56,246 nt of DNA from JAWVFN01 sp963696625 (GTDB taxonomy: Bacteria > Actinomycetota > Thermoleophilia > Solirubrobacterales > 70-9), in NCBI GenBank assembly GCA_963696625.1, contig CAVOKZ010000053.1, positions 1 through 56,246 on the forward strand, read 5' to 3'. This document shows positions 1 to 8,308 of the stretch, in pieces (the stretch's first letter is position 1; the number at the start of each line of letters is the position of its first letter). A program made the translations under genes and the position numbers. The notes beneath the pieces are model-generated. The model was not told the DNA's origin. It saw nothing but the letters and a program-made list of their open reading frames with translations, and searched no databases.

Positions 1-25
1 CTCTGGAGCGCCTCGACGTTCCGTC

Positions 26-1732
26 TTGCTGAGAAAGGCCCCGTCGAAGCCTGCCCGCGACCCGGGGATCGATCCCGAGCGGCTCGCCTCCTATCACCGC
101 TTCACCCGCGAGCGCGGAGTCAGCTGGCCGCTCTATCTCCTGATCCGGGCGATCCTGCAGCCGGCGATGCTCATCTACTTCCGGGTCAGCCGCATCGGCC
201 GCGAGCACGCCAAGGTCAAGGGCCCGCTGATCGTCGCCGCCAACCACCGCAGCTTCCTCGACCCGTTCGTGATCGCGATCTGCCTGCCCTGGCGCCGGCC
301 GCTGCACTTCGTCGCCAAGGTCGAGCTGTTCGAGCCGCGCTGGCAGGGCTGGATCCTCAACCGGCTCGGCGCCTACCCCGTGCGCCGGGGCCAGGCCGAC
401 GAGGAGGTGCTGATCACCTCGCGCGAGGTGCTCGAGCGCGGCGGAGTCGTCTGCATCTTCCCCGAGGGCACCCGCATCCGCTCGGGCTCGCTCGGGCGCC
501 CGCGCCGCGGCTTCGGCCGCCTCGCGCTCGAGACCGGCGCCGCGGTGCTGCCGGTCACCGTGCACGGCACCGAGTACTGCCGGCGCGGCATGCGCATCCG
601 CCCGCGCAAGGTCAAGGTCCGGGCGGGGCGGGCGCTCACCTTCCCGCGCACCGACAGCCCCTCGCCCCAGCTCGCCAACTCGGTCGGCGACCGCGTCTGG
701 CCCGCGATTCAGCTCCAGTGGGAGTGGCTCGGCGGCCTGCCGCCGCTGAAGAAGGCGGCGGTGATCGGCGCCGGAAGCTGGGGGACCGCCGTCGCCGTGC
801 TGCTCGCCCGCGGCGGGCTCGAGGTCCAGCTCGGGACCCGCAGCCCCGAGCAGGCCGAGGCGATGGCGGCCGAGCGCGAGAACAAGCAATACCTGCCCGG
901 CGTCCGCCTTGCCGAGGAGATCGAGGTCAAGCGCGCCCACGAGATCGAGCTCGCCGGCTGCGATCTGATCTGCCTCGCCGTCCCCTCCGCGGCGCTGCCC
1001 GCCGCCGTCGGTTCGGTCGGCGACCGCGTCGGCGCGCGGTCGGCGGTGCTGCTGCTCGCCAAGGGCCTGGTGGCGCCGATGGGCTCTCTTCCGAACGCCT
1101 ACGTCGGCGAGCGGGTCCCGGCCCGCGCGGTCGCCTGCCTCGGCGGGCCCGCCCACGCCAAGGAGGCCGTCTCGGGGATGGCGGCGCTCGTGCTCGGCTC
1201 CGACGACGTCGACCTCCGCGCCCAGCTCGGCGAGGTCTTCGACGAGGCCGGTCTCGTCTGCGAGCGCTCAAAGGACGTGATCGGCGTCGAGATCGCCGGC
1301 GCCGCCAAGAACGCCGCCGCGCTCGCCGCCGCCGCCGCGGCGCCGCACGGCCTCAACGCGGCCGGGATCGCGACCGCCGAGATCTGGCGCGAGTGCCTCG
1401 TGTGGGCCGACACGCTTGGCGCCGATCCCGACACCTTCTCCGGGCTCGCCGGCGTCGGCGACCTGACCGCAACGATCATGGCCCCCGGCAGCCGCAACCG
1501 CCAGGCGGGCGAGCTGCTCGGCAAGGGCACTCCGGCGAGCGAGATCCCCGAGATCGTCGGCCAGGCCTCGGAGGCGCTCGACTCGGTGCCGCTGATCGCC
1601 GAGACCGTGACCCGCGCCTGCGGCGAGGCGCCGGCGCTGCAGGCTCTGGCGTCGCTGATCAGCGGCGAGATCGACGCCTCTGAATGGATGGCCCGGCTGC
1701 GAAGAGCCGAGCGGGCCCGCAGGGCAGCCTGA
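26..1732 (+). CDS. gpsA: PlsC-GpsA fusion: 1-acylglycerol-3-phosphate acyltransferase / glycerol-3-phosphate dehydrogenase
   Basis: Two successive functions of phospholipid synthesis lie in one open frame. Residues about 1-235 are a PlsC-type acyltransferase with the NHX4D motif (NHRSFLD, 73-79) and FPEGTR (145-150). Residues about 243-568 are NAD(P)-dependent glycerol-3-phosphate dehydrogenase with the Rossmann motif GAGSWG (248-253) and the conserved lysine region GAAKNAAA. The second half is about the length of free-standing GpsA, so it looks complete. The two halves would supply glycerol-3-phosphate and acylate its 1-acyl derivative at the membrane. The listed start is TTG; the frame stays open to the window edge, so the true start may lie upstream. 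I see no stop or start signal between the halves. Domain assignment is firm; that one polypeptide is made is inferred. Confidence 0.88.
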   Translation: MLRKAPSKPARDPGIDPERLASYHRFTRERGVSWPLYLLIRAILQPAMLIYFRVSRIGREHAKVKGPLIVAANHRSFLDPFVIAICLPWRRPLHFVAKVELFEPRWQGWILNRLGAYPVRRGQADEEVLITSREVLERGGVVCIFPEGTRIRSGSLGRPRRGFGRLALETGAAVLPVTVHGTEYCRRGMRIRPRKVKVRAGRALTFPRTDSPSPQLANSVGDRVWPAIQLQWEWLGGLPPLKKAAVIGAGSWGTAVAVLLARGGLEVQLGTRSPEQAEAMAAERENKQYLPGVRLAEEIEVKRAHEIELAGCDLICLAVPSAALPAAVGSVGDRVGARSAVLLLAKGLVAPMGSLPNAYVGERVPARAVACLGGPAHAKEAVSGMAALVLGSDDVDLRAQLGEVFDEAGLVCERSKDVIGVEIAGAAKNAAALAAAAAAPHGLNAAGIATAEIWRECLVWADTLGADPDTFSGLAGVGDLTATIMAPGSRNRQAGELLGKGTPASEIPEIVGQASEALDSVPLIAETVTRACGEAPALQALASLISGEIDASEWMARLRRAERARRAA

Positions 1733-1746
1733 ACTACCCTTCCTTC

Positions 1747-2310
1747 GTGGCTGCCAGCAAAGACCGTCCGGTCGCCTCCGGCGCCGCCAAGGTCGAGCTC
1801 GATCGCGCCTTCGAGCAGCTCTACCGCGACCATCTCCGCGACGTCTATTCCTACTCGTACTACCGGGTCGGCAACCACCACGACGCCGAGGACCTCACCG
1901 AGCAGGCGTTTCTACAGGCCTACCGCCACTTCGAGCGTGCCCGGCGCGAGTCCGACGGCCGGCCGATGCGCCCGTGGCTGATCCGCATCGCTCACAACCT
2001 CGCCTCCAACTACCACCGGGATCGCTCGCGGCGCCCCGAGGCGGCGCTCGACGCGATCGAGCCGCCCTCGGCCCCGCACGGCACCGAGCGCATCGCCGAG
2101 GGCCGGGCCGAGCTCAAGCACCTGATGGATTCGATGCAGGAGCTGCCGGGCGACCGCAAGGAGGCGCTGATCATGCGCTTCGCCCTGGGTATGGACAACC
2201 GCGAGATCGCCCGCGCGCTCGGCCGCACGGACGGAGCGACGAAAGTCCTGATTCATCGCGCGATCAAGCAACTTGAAGAGGAAATGGGTGTAGGAGAAGG
2301 CGATGACTGA
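1747..2310 (+). CDS. ECF-type RNA polymerase sigma factor
   Basis: A 187-residue sigma-70 family protein. Region 2 is seen around DHLRDVYSYSYYRVG and the acidic HHDAEDLTEQAF. Region 4 is the helix-turn-helix stretch with MDNREIARALGRTDGATKV. A longer frame starts at 1684 but would overlap gpsA; GTG at 1747 sits 6 nt after TACCCT (1735-1740), a -10-like box, which suggests a leaderless start. The next gene overlaps its stop by 8 bases and encodes a small membrane-anchored protein, the usual arrangement for a sigma factor and its regulator. Target genes cannot be told from the sequence. Confidence 0.87.
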   Translation: MAASKDRPVASGAAKVELDRAFEQLYRDHLRDVYSYSYYRVGNHHDAEDLTEQAFLQAYRHFERARRESDGRPMRPWLIRIAHNLASNYHRDRSRRPEAALDAIEPPSAPHGTERIAEGRAELKHLMDSMQELPGDRKEALIMRFALGMDNREIARALGRTDGATKVLIHRAIKQLEEEMGVGEGDD

Positions 2311-2671
2311 GTTCTCAGGAGACGCATCCGTAGATGTCGAGCGGCTGCTGAGGTCGGCGCTGCGCCCGATCGAGCCCCCCGAGGACCTCGCCGGACGCAT
2401 GGAGGAGACCCTCTCCTCGGTCACCGAGGCCGCCGCTCAGGAGCTCTCGGCCTGGGCCGACGAGCTCTCCGAATCCGAGCTGCGCTCGCTGCGCGACCCG
2501 CGCAACTGGGTCCGGCCCGCCGCCGCGGTCGCCTCCGGCGCCCTCGCCGGCGGCGCCCTCGCGGTGATGGGCCTGCGTCACCGCCGCGGCCAGAAGCCCT
2601 CGACCTACAAGCGCGTAACGAACGACGTGCGCTCGGCCGTCAAGGACATCCGGCTTCCCGGCCGCGACTAG
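2303..2671 (+). CDS. Small membrane protein, candidate regulator of the adjacent sigma factor
   Basis: A 122-residue protein whose ATG lies inside the end of the sigma gene, implying translational coupling. Residues 1-65 are acidic and soluble. One hydrophobic segment (about 72-91, rich in Ala and Gly) is followed by a basic tail (RHRRGQK...). This topology fits a membrane-tethered anti-sigma or accessory factor, but I recognise no zinc-binding anti-sigma motif (HX3CX2C), so the role is inferred from context only. It converges with the next gene, overlapping its end by 4 bases. Confidence 0.6.
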   Translation: MTEFSGDASVDVERLLRSALRPIEPPEDLAGRMEETLSSVTEAAAQELSAWADELSESELRSLRDPRNWVRPAAAVASGALAGGALAVMGLRHRRGQKPSTYKRVTNDVRSAVKDIRLPGRD

Positions 2672-3129
2672 CGACCAGCGGCCACCGGGCGGCCGGCGCT
2701 TCCGGCCACCTTCGGCGTCGCCAGCGCGGCGCCGATGCCGAGCACTCCGAGGATCAGGTGCAGCAAGTTGTCCTCGGTGTTGACCGGGATCACCTTGAGG
2801 ATCGTGTCGCTGAAGTCGCCCGAGCCGAAGTCGACGAAGCCGAGCGCCGCGACGACGACGTAGACGATGCCGAGGTAGAGGGCGTAGGCGCGCTGGGCGG
2901 CGTAGCCGTAGCTGAGCGCGATCAGGCCGAGGGCGCCGGTCGCGATGTGGACGAGGTTGTGCCAGCCGTTGACATCGAGCAGGCCGAAGACCTTGTCGCA
3001 GCCGTCGCCGGCGCAGATCGAATCGCCGGTGTCGAACCCCGACGCGTAGAAGAAGCCGATCACGCCGACGATCACGAGAACGCCGCCGACCAGCATCGAA
3101 TAGAGCCTCGCTGGGCTTGATCCCTCCAT
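2668..3129 (-). CDS. DUF4383 family membrane protein
   Basis: A 153-residue protein with four hydrophobic segments (about 10-30, 55-75, 80-100, 123-142). The stretch LLDVNGWHNLVHIATG before the second helix is the typical DUF4383 signature. No catalytic residues are known for the family and its function is undescribed. A GAGG-rich stretch lies upstream of the ATG at 3129. It is transcribed divergently from the rhomboid gene. Confidence 0.75.
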   Translation of the reverse strand: MEGSSPARLYSMLVGGVLVIVGVIGFFYASGFDTGDSICAGDGCDKVFGLLDVNGWHNLVHIATGALGLIALSYGYAAQRAYALYLGIVYVVVAALGFVDFGSGDFSDTILKVIPVNTEDNLLHLILGVLGIGAALATPKVAGSAGRPVAAGR

Positions 3130-3194
3130 ACGTCCTCCTATTCATATCTGATCCGCCCGAGGGCGCTGGCGCCCTCGTCTAGTCTCCCGGGCCG

Positions 3195-4016
3195 ATGGCC
3201 CAGACCTGTTACCGGCATCCCGACCGCGAGACCGGCGTTTCCTGCTCCAACTGCGGGCGCCCGATCTGCCCCGAGTGCATGACCACGACCCCGGTCGGCA
3301 TGCGCTGCCCGGAGTGTGCGAAGCAGAAGACCAAGGTCCGAGCCGGCGCCGGGGCGCTCAGCTCGACCCACGTTCCCTACGCGACCTACACGCTGATCGC
3401 GATCAACGTCGCGGCGTTCATCGCCGAGATCGTCTCGGGCGGCTCGATCACCAACGGCACTCTCGTCCACGACGCCGGCCTCAACGGCCCGGCCGTCGCC
3501 GACGGCGACTGGTTCCGGATCGTCACCGGCGGCTTCCTCCACGCCGGCCCGCTCCACCTGCTCTTCAACATGTACATCCTCTATGTCGCCGGGCAGCTGC
3601 TCGAGACCGGCATCGGCACCCCGCGCTTCCTCGCGATCTACTTCATCTCGCTGCTCGGCGGCGCCTTCGGCGCCCTGCTGCTCGACCCGACCGCGCTGAC
3701 CGTCGGCGCCTCAGGCGCGATCTTCGGCTTGATGGCCGCGGTGCTCGTCGTCGCCCGCGGGCGCGGGCGGGAGGAGATCGCCCAGCAGTTCGGGCTGTTC
3801 ATCGTCCTCAACCTCGTGCTCACGGTGGCGGTGCCGAACATCTCGCTCGGCGGGCACCTCGGCGGCCTGATCGCCGGCGGCGTCGCGGCGTATCTGATCG
3901 TCGGCTCAGAGCGCCGCGCCTCGGGCAGCTTCGGGATCGCCTTCGAGGTCGGCGCGCTGGTCCTGCTCGCGATCGGGACCGTCGTCGGCTCGATGATCGC
4001 CGCCAACGCGGCCTAG
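3195..4016 (+). CDS. Rhomboid family intramembrane serine protease with N-terminal zinc finger
   Basis: The 273-residue protein begins with a Cys/His-rich B-box-like module (residues 5-41: CYRHP, CSNC, CPEC, CPEC), followed by six or more membrane helices. Rhomboid signatures are FLHAGPLHLLFNM (H116, H121, N125), GASG with catalytic Ser173, and HLGG with catalytic His221. It cleaves membrane proteins within or near their transmembrane segments. ATG at 3195 lies 9 nt after TAGTCT (3180-3185) with no Shine-Dalgarno site, so a leaderless message is likely. The zinc module may bind substrate or partner; that is inference. Confidence 0.92.
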   Translation: MAQTCYRHPDRETGVSCSNCGRPICPECMTTTPVGMRCPECAKQKTKVRAGAGALSSTHVPYATYTLIAINVAAFIAEIVSGGSITNGTLVHDAGLNGPAVADGDWFRIVTGGFLHAGPLHLLFNMYILYVAGQLLETGIGTPRFLAIYFISLLGGAFGALLLDPTALTVGASGAIFGLMAAVLVVARGRGREEIAQQFGLFIVLNLVLTVAVPNISLGGHLGGLIAGGVAAYLIVGSERRASGSFGIAFEVGALVLLAIGTVVGSMIAANAA

Positions 4017-4066
4017 CGCGCCACCGGCGTTCACAATCGCGCGCTCGGCTAGGCTCCCATGCGCGG

Positions 4067-5686
4067 ATGGATTTCGAATCCTTGGAGGAGCACAAGCTTG
4101 ACGTCGGGGCGCTCGAGGAGACGCCGCGCCTGGGCCGCCGCCAGTTCCTGATCGCGGGGCTGGCGACCGGCGTCGCCGCCAACACACTGGTCAACCACGC
4201 GGCGATAGCGCGCAAGAAGCGCCTCCCGTTCGCCAGGTTTGGGACCTTCCCCCAGGGCGTCGCCTCGGGATTCCCGCACCCGACCAGCGGCGTGCTCTGG
4301 ACCCGGCTCGGCGAGGTCGGCCGCACCTCGCGCCTCAAGCTCGAGGTCTCCAAGGACCCCAACTTCAAGAAGATCGTCGCGCAGCGCGTCGTCACGGCCC
4401 GCACCGAGCGCGACTACACCGTCCGCGTCCGCGTCAACAAGCTCAAGCCCGACCAGCAGTACTACTACCGCTTCCACACCAAGGACAAGAGCTCGCCGGT
4501 CGGCCGCATGCGCACGGCGCCGCCGCCGGATTCGCGGCGGCCGGTGCGGATCGTGATCACGACCTGCCAGAGCTACGAGGCCGGCTTCTACAACGTCCAG
4601 CGGGCGATCGCCGCCGAGCCCAACGTCGACCTCGTGCTCCAGCTCGGCGACTACATCTACGAGTCGCACTACTACGACGGCCCCCGGGCCGACACCAGCG
4701 GCGACAACGGCGACGGCCACGTCGAGCACCTGCACGAGTACTGGCAGAAGTACCGCCTCTACAAGAGCGACCCCGACCTCCAGGCGATGCACGCCGCGCA
4801 CCCCTTCCTCGCCGTCTGGGACGACCACGAGGTTGAGGACAACTACGCCGACGGGCTCGCCAGCTCGCGCGCCGAGGACGGCTTCAGCAACAACGGTCAC
4901 CCGCGGCGGATCCCGATCTCCGAGCGCCGGCGCAACGGCTACGAGGCCTACTTCACCAACATGCCGCGGCTCCGCCGCGACACCGACCTCGACCGGATCT
5001 ACGAGCAGTACCGGATCGGCAAGCTCGTCGATCTGCTCGCGACCGACGAGCGCCAGTACCGCGGCCAGCAGCCCTGCGACGACGTGATTCTCGTGCCCTG
5101 CCTCGACGAGAACGGCGAGCGGACGTTGCTCGGCCAGCCCCAGAAGAACTGGTTCAAGGGCGCGCTCAGCTCCTCGCAGCAGACCTGGAAGCTGTGGGCG
5201 AACGAGGTGATGGTCATGGGCTTCCAGACCGCGCCCGACATCGGCGTCAACAACGACCAGTGGGACGGCTACGCGAAGGAGCGGCGCGAGCTGCTCGAGC
5301 ACATCCGCAACAACGGGATCTCCAACGTCGTCGCCCTCACAGGCGACATCCACAGCTTCTTCGCCGGCACCGCGACGACGACCGGCAACCTGCTCACGGG
5401 TCAGCCGGTGCTGCCCGAGTTCGTCGTCGGCTCGGCGACGTCACATGGCCTGCCCGAGGAGACCGGGATCCCGGCTTCGCTGATCGGCACGCTGATCGCA
5501 ACGCTCGACACCCACATCGTCTACACCGACCTCGAGCGCCGCGGCTACGCCGTGGTGGACGCCAAGCCCGACGAGCTGGTCTGCGAGTTCAAGGCGATGA
5601 CGGTCGAGACCCGGCACAACGACCCGCCGGTCTCGATCGCCAAGTTCCGAGTCCCGAGCGGCGGGATCTCGCCGCAGCCGGCGTGA
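4067..5686 (+). CDS. phoD: PhoD-like alkaline phosphatase / phosphodiesterase, Tat-exported
   Basis: A 539-residue metallophosphatase of the PhoD family. It opens with a short N-domain and a Tat-like signal (RRQFL at 24-28, then a hydrophobic Ala/Gly stretch). An Ig-like N-terminal domain precedes the catalytic domain, whose motifs are LGDYIYE, WDDHEVEDNY and TGDIHSFF, the metal ligands of this family. It would hydrolyse phosphodiesters or monoesters outside the membrane for phosphate supply. A longer frame exists upstream but ATG 4067, 11 nt after TAGGCT (4050-4055), gives the sensible N-terminus. Its stop overlaps the next start by one base. Confidence 0.9.
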   Translation: MDFESLEEHKLDVGALEETPRLGRRQFLIAGLATGVAANTLVNHAAIARKKRLPFARFGTFPQGVASGFPHPTSGVLWTRLGEVGRTSRLKLEVSKDPNFKKIVAQRVVTARTERDYTVRVRVNKLKPDQQYYYRFHTKDKSSPVGRMRTAPPPDSRRPVRIVITTCQSYEAGFYNVQRAIAAEPNVDLVLQLGDYIYESHYYDGPRADTSGDNGDGHVEHLHEYWQKYRLYKSDPDLQAMHAAHPFLAVWDDHEVEDNYADGLASSRAEDGFSNNGHPRRIPISERRRNGYEAYFTNMPRLRRDTDLDRIYEQYRIGKLVDLLATDERQYRGQQPCDDVILVPCLDENGERTLLGQPQKNWFKGALSSSQQTWKLWANEVMVMGFQTAPDIGVNNDQWDGYAKERRELLEHIRNNGISNVVALTGDIHSFFAGTATTTGNLLTGQPVLPEFVVGSATSHGLPEETGIPASLIGTLIATLDTHIVYTDLERRGYAVVDAKPDELVCEFKAMTVETRHNDPPVSIAKFRVPSGGISPQPA

Positions 5687-6069
5687 TGCGCCGCTCGCTG
5701 CTGATCACGGGGCTGATCGCCGCGCTGGGGCTGGCGGTATTGGCCGCACCCGGCTCGGCGGCGAAGAAGAAGAGCCCCTTCCACGGCTGCAAGTCGCCCG
5801 GCCCGGTTGAGCAGGTCGACGAGTCGGGCAACAAGGTCCACTTCCAGGTCGGCGGGCTGAATGCGGTGCGCTCGATCAAGTGCAAGCGCGCCCAGAAGGT
5901 CGCGACCAAGTACGTCACCTCAGAGGCCTGCGCTGCGGACTGCAAGATCTCCGGCCTGAGCTGCACGCTGCGCAGCGGCAAGCGCGACGGCTATGTCTGC
6001 CTCTTCGGCAAGGGCCCGCGCAGGGGCCATGACGCGATCCGCTTTCAGATCGTCGACAGCGGCCAGTAG
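5686..6069 (+). CDS. Small secreted cysteine-containing protein, function unknown
   Basis: 127 residues starting at an ATG that shares its A with the phoD stop, so it is probably translationally coupled. It has a clear Sec signal (MRRSLLITG, hydrophobic core, then APGSA-AKKK). The mature part holds six cysteines, several clustered (ACAADCK, LSCT), suggesting disulfides. I recognise no family. Confidence 0.65.
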   Translation: MRRSLLITGLIAALGLAVLAAPGSAAKKKSPFHGCKSPGPVEQVDESGNKVHFQVGGLNAVRSIKCKRAQKVATKYVTSEACAADCKISGLSCTLRSGKRDGYVCLFGKGPRRGHDAIRFQIVDSGQ

Positions 6070-6080
6070 AAAGGTTGATC

Positions 6081-6106
6081 GGGGACAGAGTCGCGACTCT
6101 GTCTCC
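6081..6106. terminator. Palindrome between convergent genes, probable bidirectional terminator
   Basis: A perfect 20-bp palindrome (GACAGAGTCGCGACTCTGTC, 6084-6103) flanked by partly matching GGG/CTCC, lying between two converging genes. The position fits a bidirectional terminator; there is no T-tract. The GGGGAC outer arm resembles the GGGGAC palindrome subfamily at 40260 and 40315. Confidence 0.5.
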
Positions 6107-6117
6107 GACCGAGACTT

Positions 6118-6771
6118 CTAGCCGCCGAGCAGGCGGCCGATGCGGACGAGCACCTTGCCGGGCAGCTTGGCGAGCCCCTCGAGGGGCTCGGGCAGCATCT
6201 CGAACGGGATCGGGCTCTCGCTCTCGGGCTCGGCGGGCGGGCGGTGCGGCGGCGCCTCTCTCGGCTCCGACCACACCGGCTCCTCTTCGGAGCGCTCGAA
6301 GCGCGAGGCGGCGCCGGAGCCGGCCGTCTGCGAGGAGCGGCGCTCGGCTTCCGCCTTGAGATCCTTGTTGACGGCGGCGATTGTCTGCTTGTTCGAGCGG
6401 CTGACGACCGGGCCGGGGATGCCGCGGCCTGCGTCGACGCCGACCTTGTAGGTCGCCGCGGTCCCGTCGCCGCTCTCGACGATGTTCCACTCGCCGTCCA
6501 TCTGCTTGATCCCCTCGCCCTCGAGGAAGTCCCACCAGATCCGGTTCGGGCGCTCGTAGTGGTAGCGCAGCGTGTACTTGATCTTCCGCACCTTGCCGTC
6601 GGCGATGAAGTTGACGACCTCGCCCAGGCCGTGCTTGTCCCGTTCGGCGATCTCGGCCTCGTAGACGGCGCCGATCCACTCCGGAAACGACTCGTAGTCG
6701 GTGATCGCGTCGAAGACCTCGTCGGGCGAGGCGGCGATCTCGATCGTGTTGTCGGCCCAGTGAAGTCCCAT
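6118..6771 (-). CDS. SRPBCC family protein (polyketide cyclase/START-like)
   Basis: 217 residues. Positions 1-140 have the START-like pattern (TIEIAASPDEVFDAITDYESFPEWIGAV), a hydrophobic-ligand-binding fold. Residues 145-217 form a Pro/Glu-rich linker and an amphipathic tail. Ligand and role are unknown. It is followed closely on the same strand by the BtuF-like gene upstream (8-bp gap), so they may be co-transcribed. Confidence 0.75.
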   Translation of the reverse strand: MGLHWADNTIEIAASPDEVFDAITDYESFPEWIGAVYEAEIAERDKHGLGEVVNFIADGKVRKIKYTLRYHYERPNRIWWDFLEGEGIKQMDGEWNIVESGDGTAATYKVGVDAGRGIPGPVVSRSNKQTIAAVNKDLKAEAERRSSQTAGSGAASRFERSEEEPVWSEPREAPPHRPPAEPESESPIPFEMLPEPLEGLAKLPGKVLVRIGRLLGG

Positions 6772-6779
6772 ATGAGTCG

Positions 6780-7685
6780 TTAGTTGACGGTCGTCACCGG
6801 ATCGACAGCAAGGAACTCGACCCCGTCCGGCGCGCTGACCCTATCGGGATGGAGGATGTGGGCGAGGAGCTCGGTGCCCTCGACCAGTCGCGGGCCGGGT
6901 CGCGAGAAGGAGGCGGCGGCGTCGACGGCGACGACCCGATCGGCGCCGAGTGCGTTGACGCGCTCGGCGTGGTCGAGGACCTCCTGGCGCGCCCGCGGCG
7001 CGTCCCAGCCGCAGGGCATCGCGACCACGACATCCGGCTTCGCGGCGGTCAGCTCGTCCCACTCGGCCGTGCGCGACTTGGCGCCGGGCTCGCCGATGAC
7101 GTCGACGCCGCCGGCGATCTCGATCATCTCGGGAATCCAGTGGCCGCCGACGAAGGCGGGGTCGAGCCACTCGAGGGCGAGTACGCGAGGGCGCTCCGCG
7201 CCGAAAACGGCGGCGCGCACCGCGTCGAGCCTGTCCTCGAGATCGCTGCGCAGCTCGCCGGCGCCGACGGCCTCCGCCACCTCGCCGAGCCGCCCCACGT
7301 CGGCGAGGACGTCAGCGAGGTTCTCGGGGTCGAGCGAGATCACGGCGGGATTGCCGGGGAGCCGCTCGGCGACCGCGCGCACGTCGTCGTAGGAGACGGC
7401 GCAGACCTCGCAGACGGCCTGGGTGACGATCAGCTCCGGCTCGAGCTCGGCGAGCCTCTCCTCGTCAAGCTCGTAGAGGTGTCGTCCCTCCCCGCGAACG
7501 CTGCGCACAGCCTCGTCGATCTCGCCGGCGCTCAGGCCCTCGGGGATGACCGAGCGGGTGAGGTGGGGGAGGGCGGCCGCCTCGGCCGGGAAGTCGCACT
7601 CGTGGGTGACGGCGACGACGTCGTCGCCGAGCCCGAGCGCGAACAGCATCTCGGTCGAGGAGGGAACCAGGCTCGCGATCCGCAT
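6780..7685 (-). CDS. BtuF-like periplasmic-binding-fold protein (cobalamin-binding type), no signal peptide
   Basis: 301 residues of the Fe3+/B12 substrate-binding fold; it starts MRIASLVPSSTEMLFALG, the usual opening of the BtuF-like group that lacks an export signal. A longer frame begins at 7721, but ATG 7685 lies 7 nt after TAGCCT (7698-7693 on this strand) and matches the family N-terminus. No ABC permease or ATPase is nearby. Family members are often annotated as cobalamin-binding; ligand binding here is unproven. Confidence 0.78.
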   Translation of the reverse strand: MRIASLVPSSTEMLFALGLGDDVVAVTHECDFPAEAAALPHLTRSVIPEGLSAGEIDEAVRSVRGEGRHLYELDEERLAELEPELIVTQAVCEVCAVSYDDVRAVAERLPGNPAVISLDPENLADVLADVGRLGEVAEAVGAGELRSDLEDRLDAVRAAVFGAERPRVLALEWLDPAFVGGHWIPEMIEIAGGVDVIGEPGAKSRTAEWDELTAAKPDVVVAMPCGWDAPRARQEVLDHAERVNALGADRVVAVDAAASFSRPGPRLVEGTELLAHILHPDRVSAPDGVEFLAVDPVTTVN

Positions 7686-7765
7686 TCGGCCAAGGCTACC
7701 CATGGATTTGGCGAGTTTCATTCGCTATCCGAAGAGAAGTCGCCAATCACGGGTAGATTGGTCCC

Positions 7766-8044
7766 GTGGCACCACTCGAAGACGCTGACGTCGATTCACG
7801 GCTCGCCGATCTCGACGGCTGGACCCGCGAGGGCGACGCGATAACCAAGACCTTCGAGCGCGGCGACTTCGTCGGCTCGGTCAAGTTCGTCGACTCCCTG
7901 GTCGACCCCGCCGAGGCCATGATCCACCATCCCGACCTCGAGATCTCCTGGGACAAGGTCAAGGTCAAGATCACCAACCACGCCGAGGGCGGCCTCACCC
8001 CCAACGACTTCGACCTCGCGGCGAAGATCGACGCGCTGGCCTAA
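7766..8044 (+). CDS. 4a-hydroxytetrahydrobiopterin dehydratase (pterin-4a-carbinolamine dehydratase)
   Basis: 92 residues, the usual size of this enzyme. The motif around MIHHPDLEISWDKVKVKITNH contains the conserved HH and downstream H of the pterin site. It dehydrates 4a-carbinolamine to recycle the pterin cofactor of aromatic amino acid hydroxylases. GTG at 7766 lies 6 nt after TAGATT (7754-7759), another probable leaderless start. No hydroxylase is in the window. Confidence 0.88.
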   Translation: MAPLEDADVDSRLADLDGWTREGDAITKTFERGDFVGSVKFVDSLVDPAEAMIHHPDLEISWDKVKVKITNHAEGGLTPNDFDLAAKIDALA

Positions 8045-8051
8045 GCCCGAG

Positions 8052-8110
8052 AGATCTAAGTCCGACTCACCCAAGGGGTCAGACCCCTTGCTAAGGGTTG
8101 GCTTAGATCT
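8052..8110. repeat. Nested palindrome: GGGGTC-A-GACCCC inside an outer inverted repeat
   Basis: The core CAAGGGGTCAGACCCCTTG (8072-8090) is a member of the dispersed GGGGTC family. It is enclosed by a second inverted repeat, AGATCTAAG (8052-8060) and CTTAGATCT (8102-8110), giving a nested 59-bp structure. It follows the pterin dehydratase gene, so it may act as a terminator. Confidence 0.8.
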
Positions 8111-8191
8111 GTGCGTGAGGCGGTCAGATTCTCAAACGGAACGCTCGCGATCGCGCGCAAAAGACCGACATCTGGCAGAGGTCTCTCCGAA

Positions 8192-8206
8192 GAGGGTCTG
8201 ACCCCT
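8192..8206. repeat. Degenerate GGGGTC family palindrome
   Basis: An imperfect copy (AGGGTCTGACCCCT) between two better-preserved copies. The first arm has one base changed. The rest of 8111-8268 shows no gene. Confidence 0.55.
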
Positions 8207-8268
8207 GTGGTGGACTCGCCTGCACTCGTTCACGCTTCCGACCGCCCGTGATTCAGATCCGTCACAAC

Positions 8269-8293
8269 CCTAAAGGGGTCTGACCCCTTTAGG
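8269..8293. repeat. GGGGTC-T-GACCCC palindrome with CCTAAA/TTTAGG arms
   Basis: A perfect 25-bp inverted repeat with a single-base centre (core 8275-8287). The arms CCTAAA/TTTAGG are also found at 54136-54161 but differ from other copies, with both arms changed together. Confidence 0.85.
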
Positions 8294-8308
8294 AACCGGA
8301 GCGGCGGT

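Noticed and set aside
4049..5353. 434-residue minus-strand frame opposite phoD
   Set aside because: Valine/Asp/Gly/Arg-rich complement of a conserved gene, no signal or motif.
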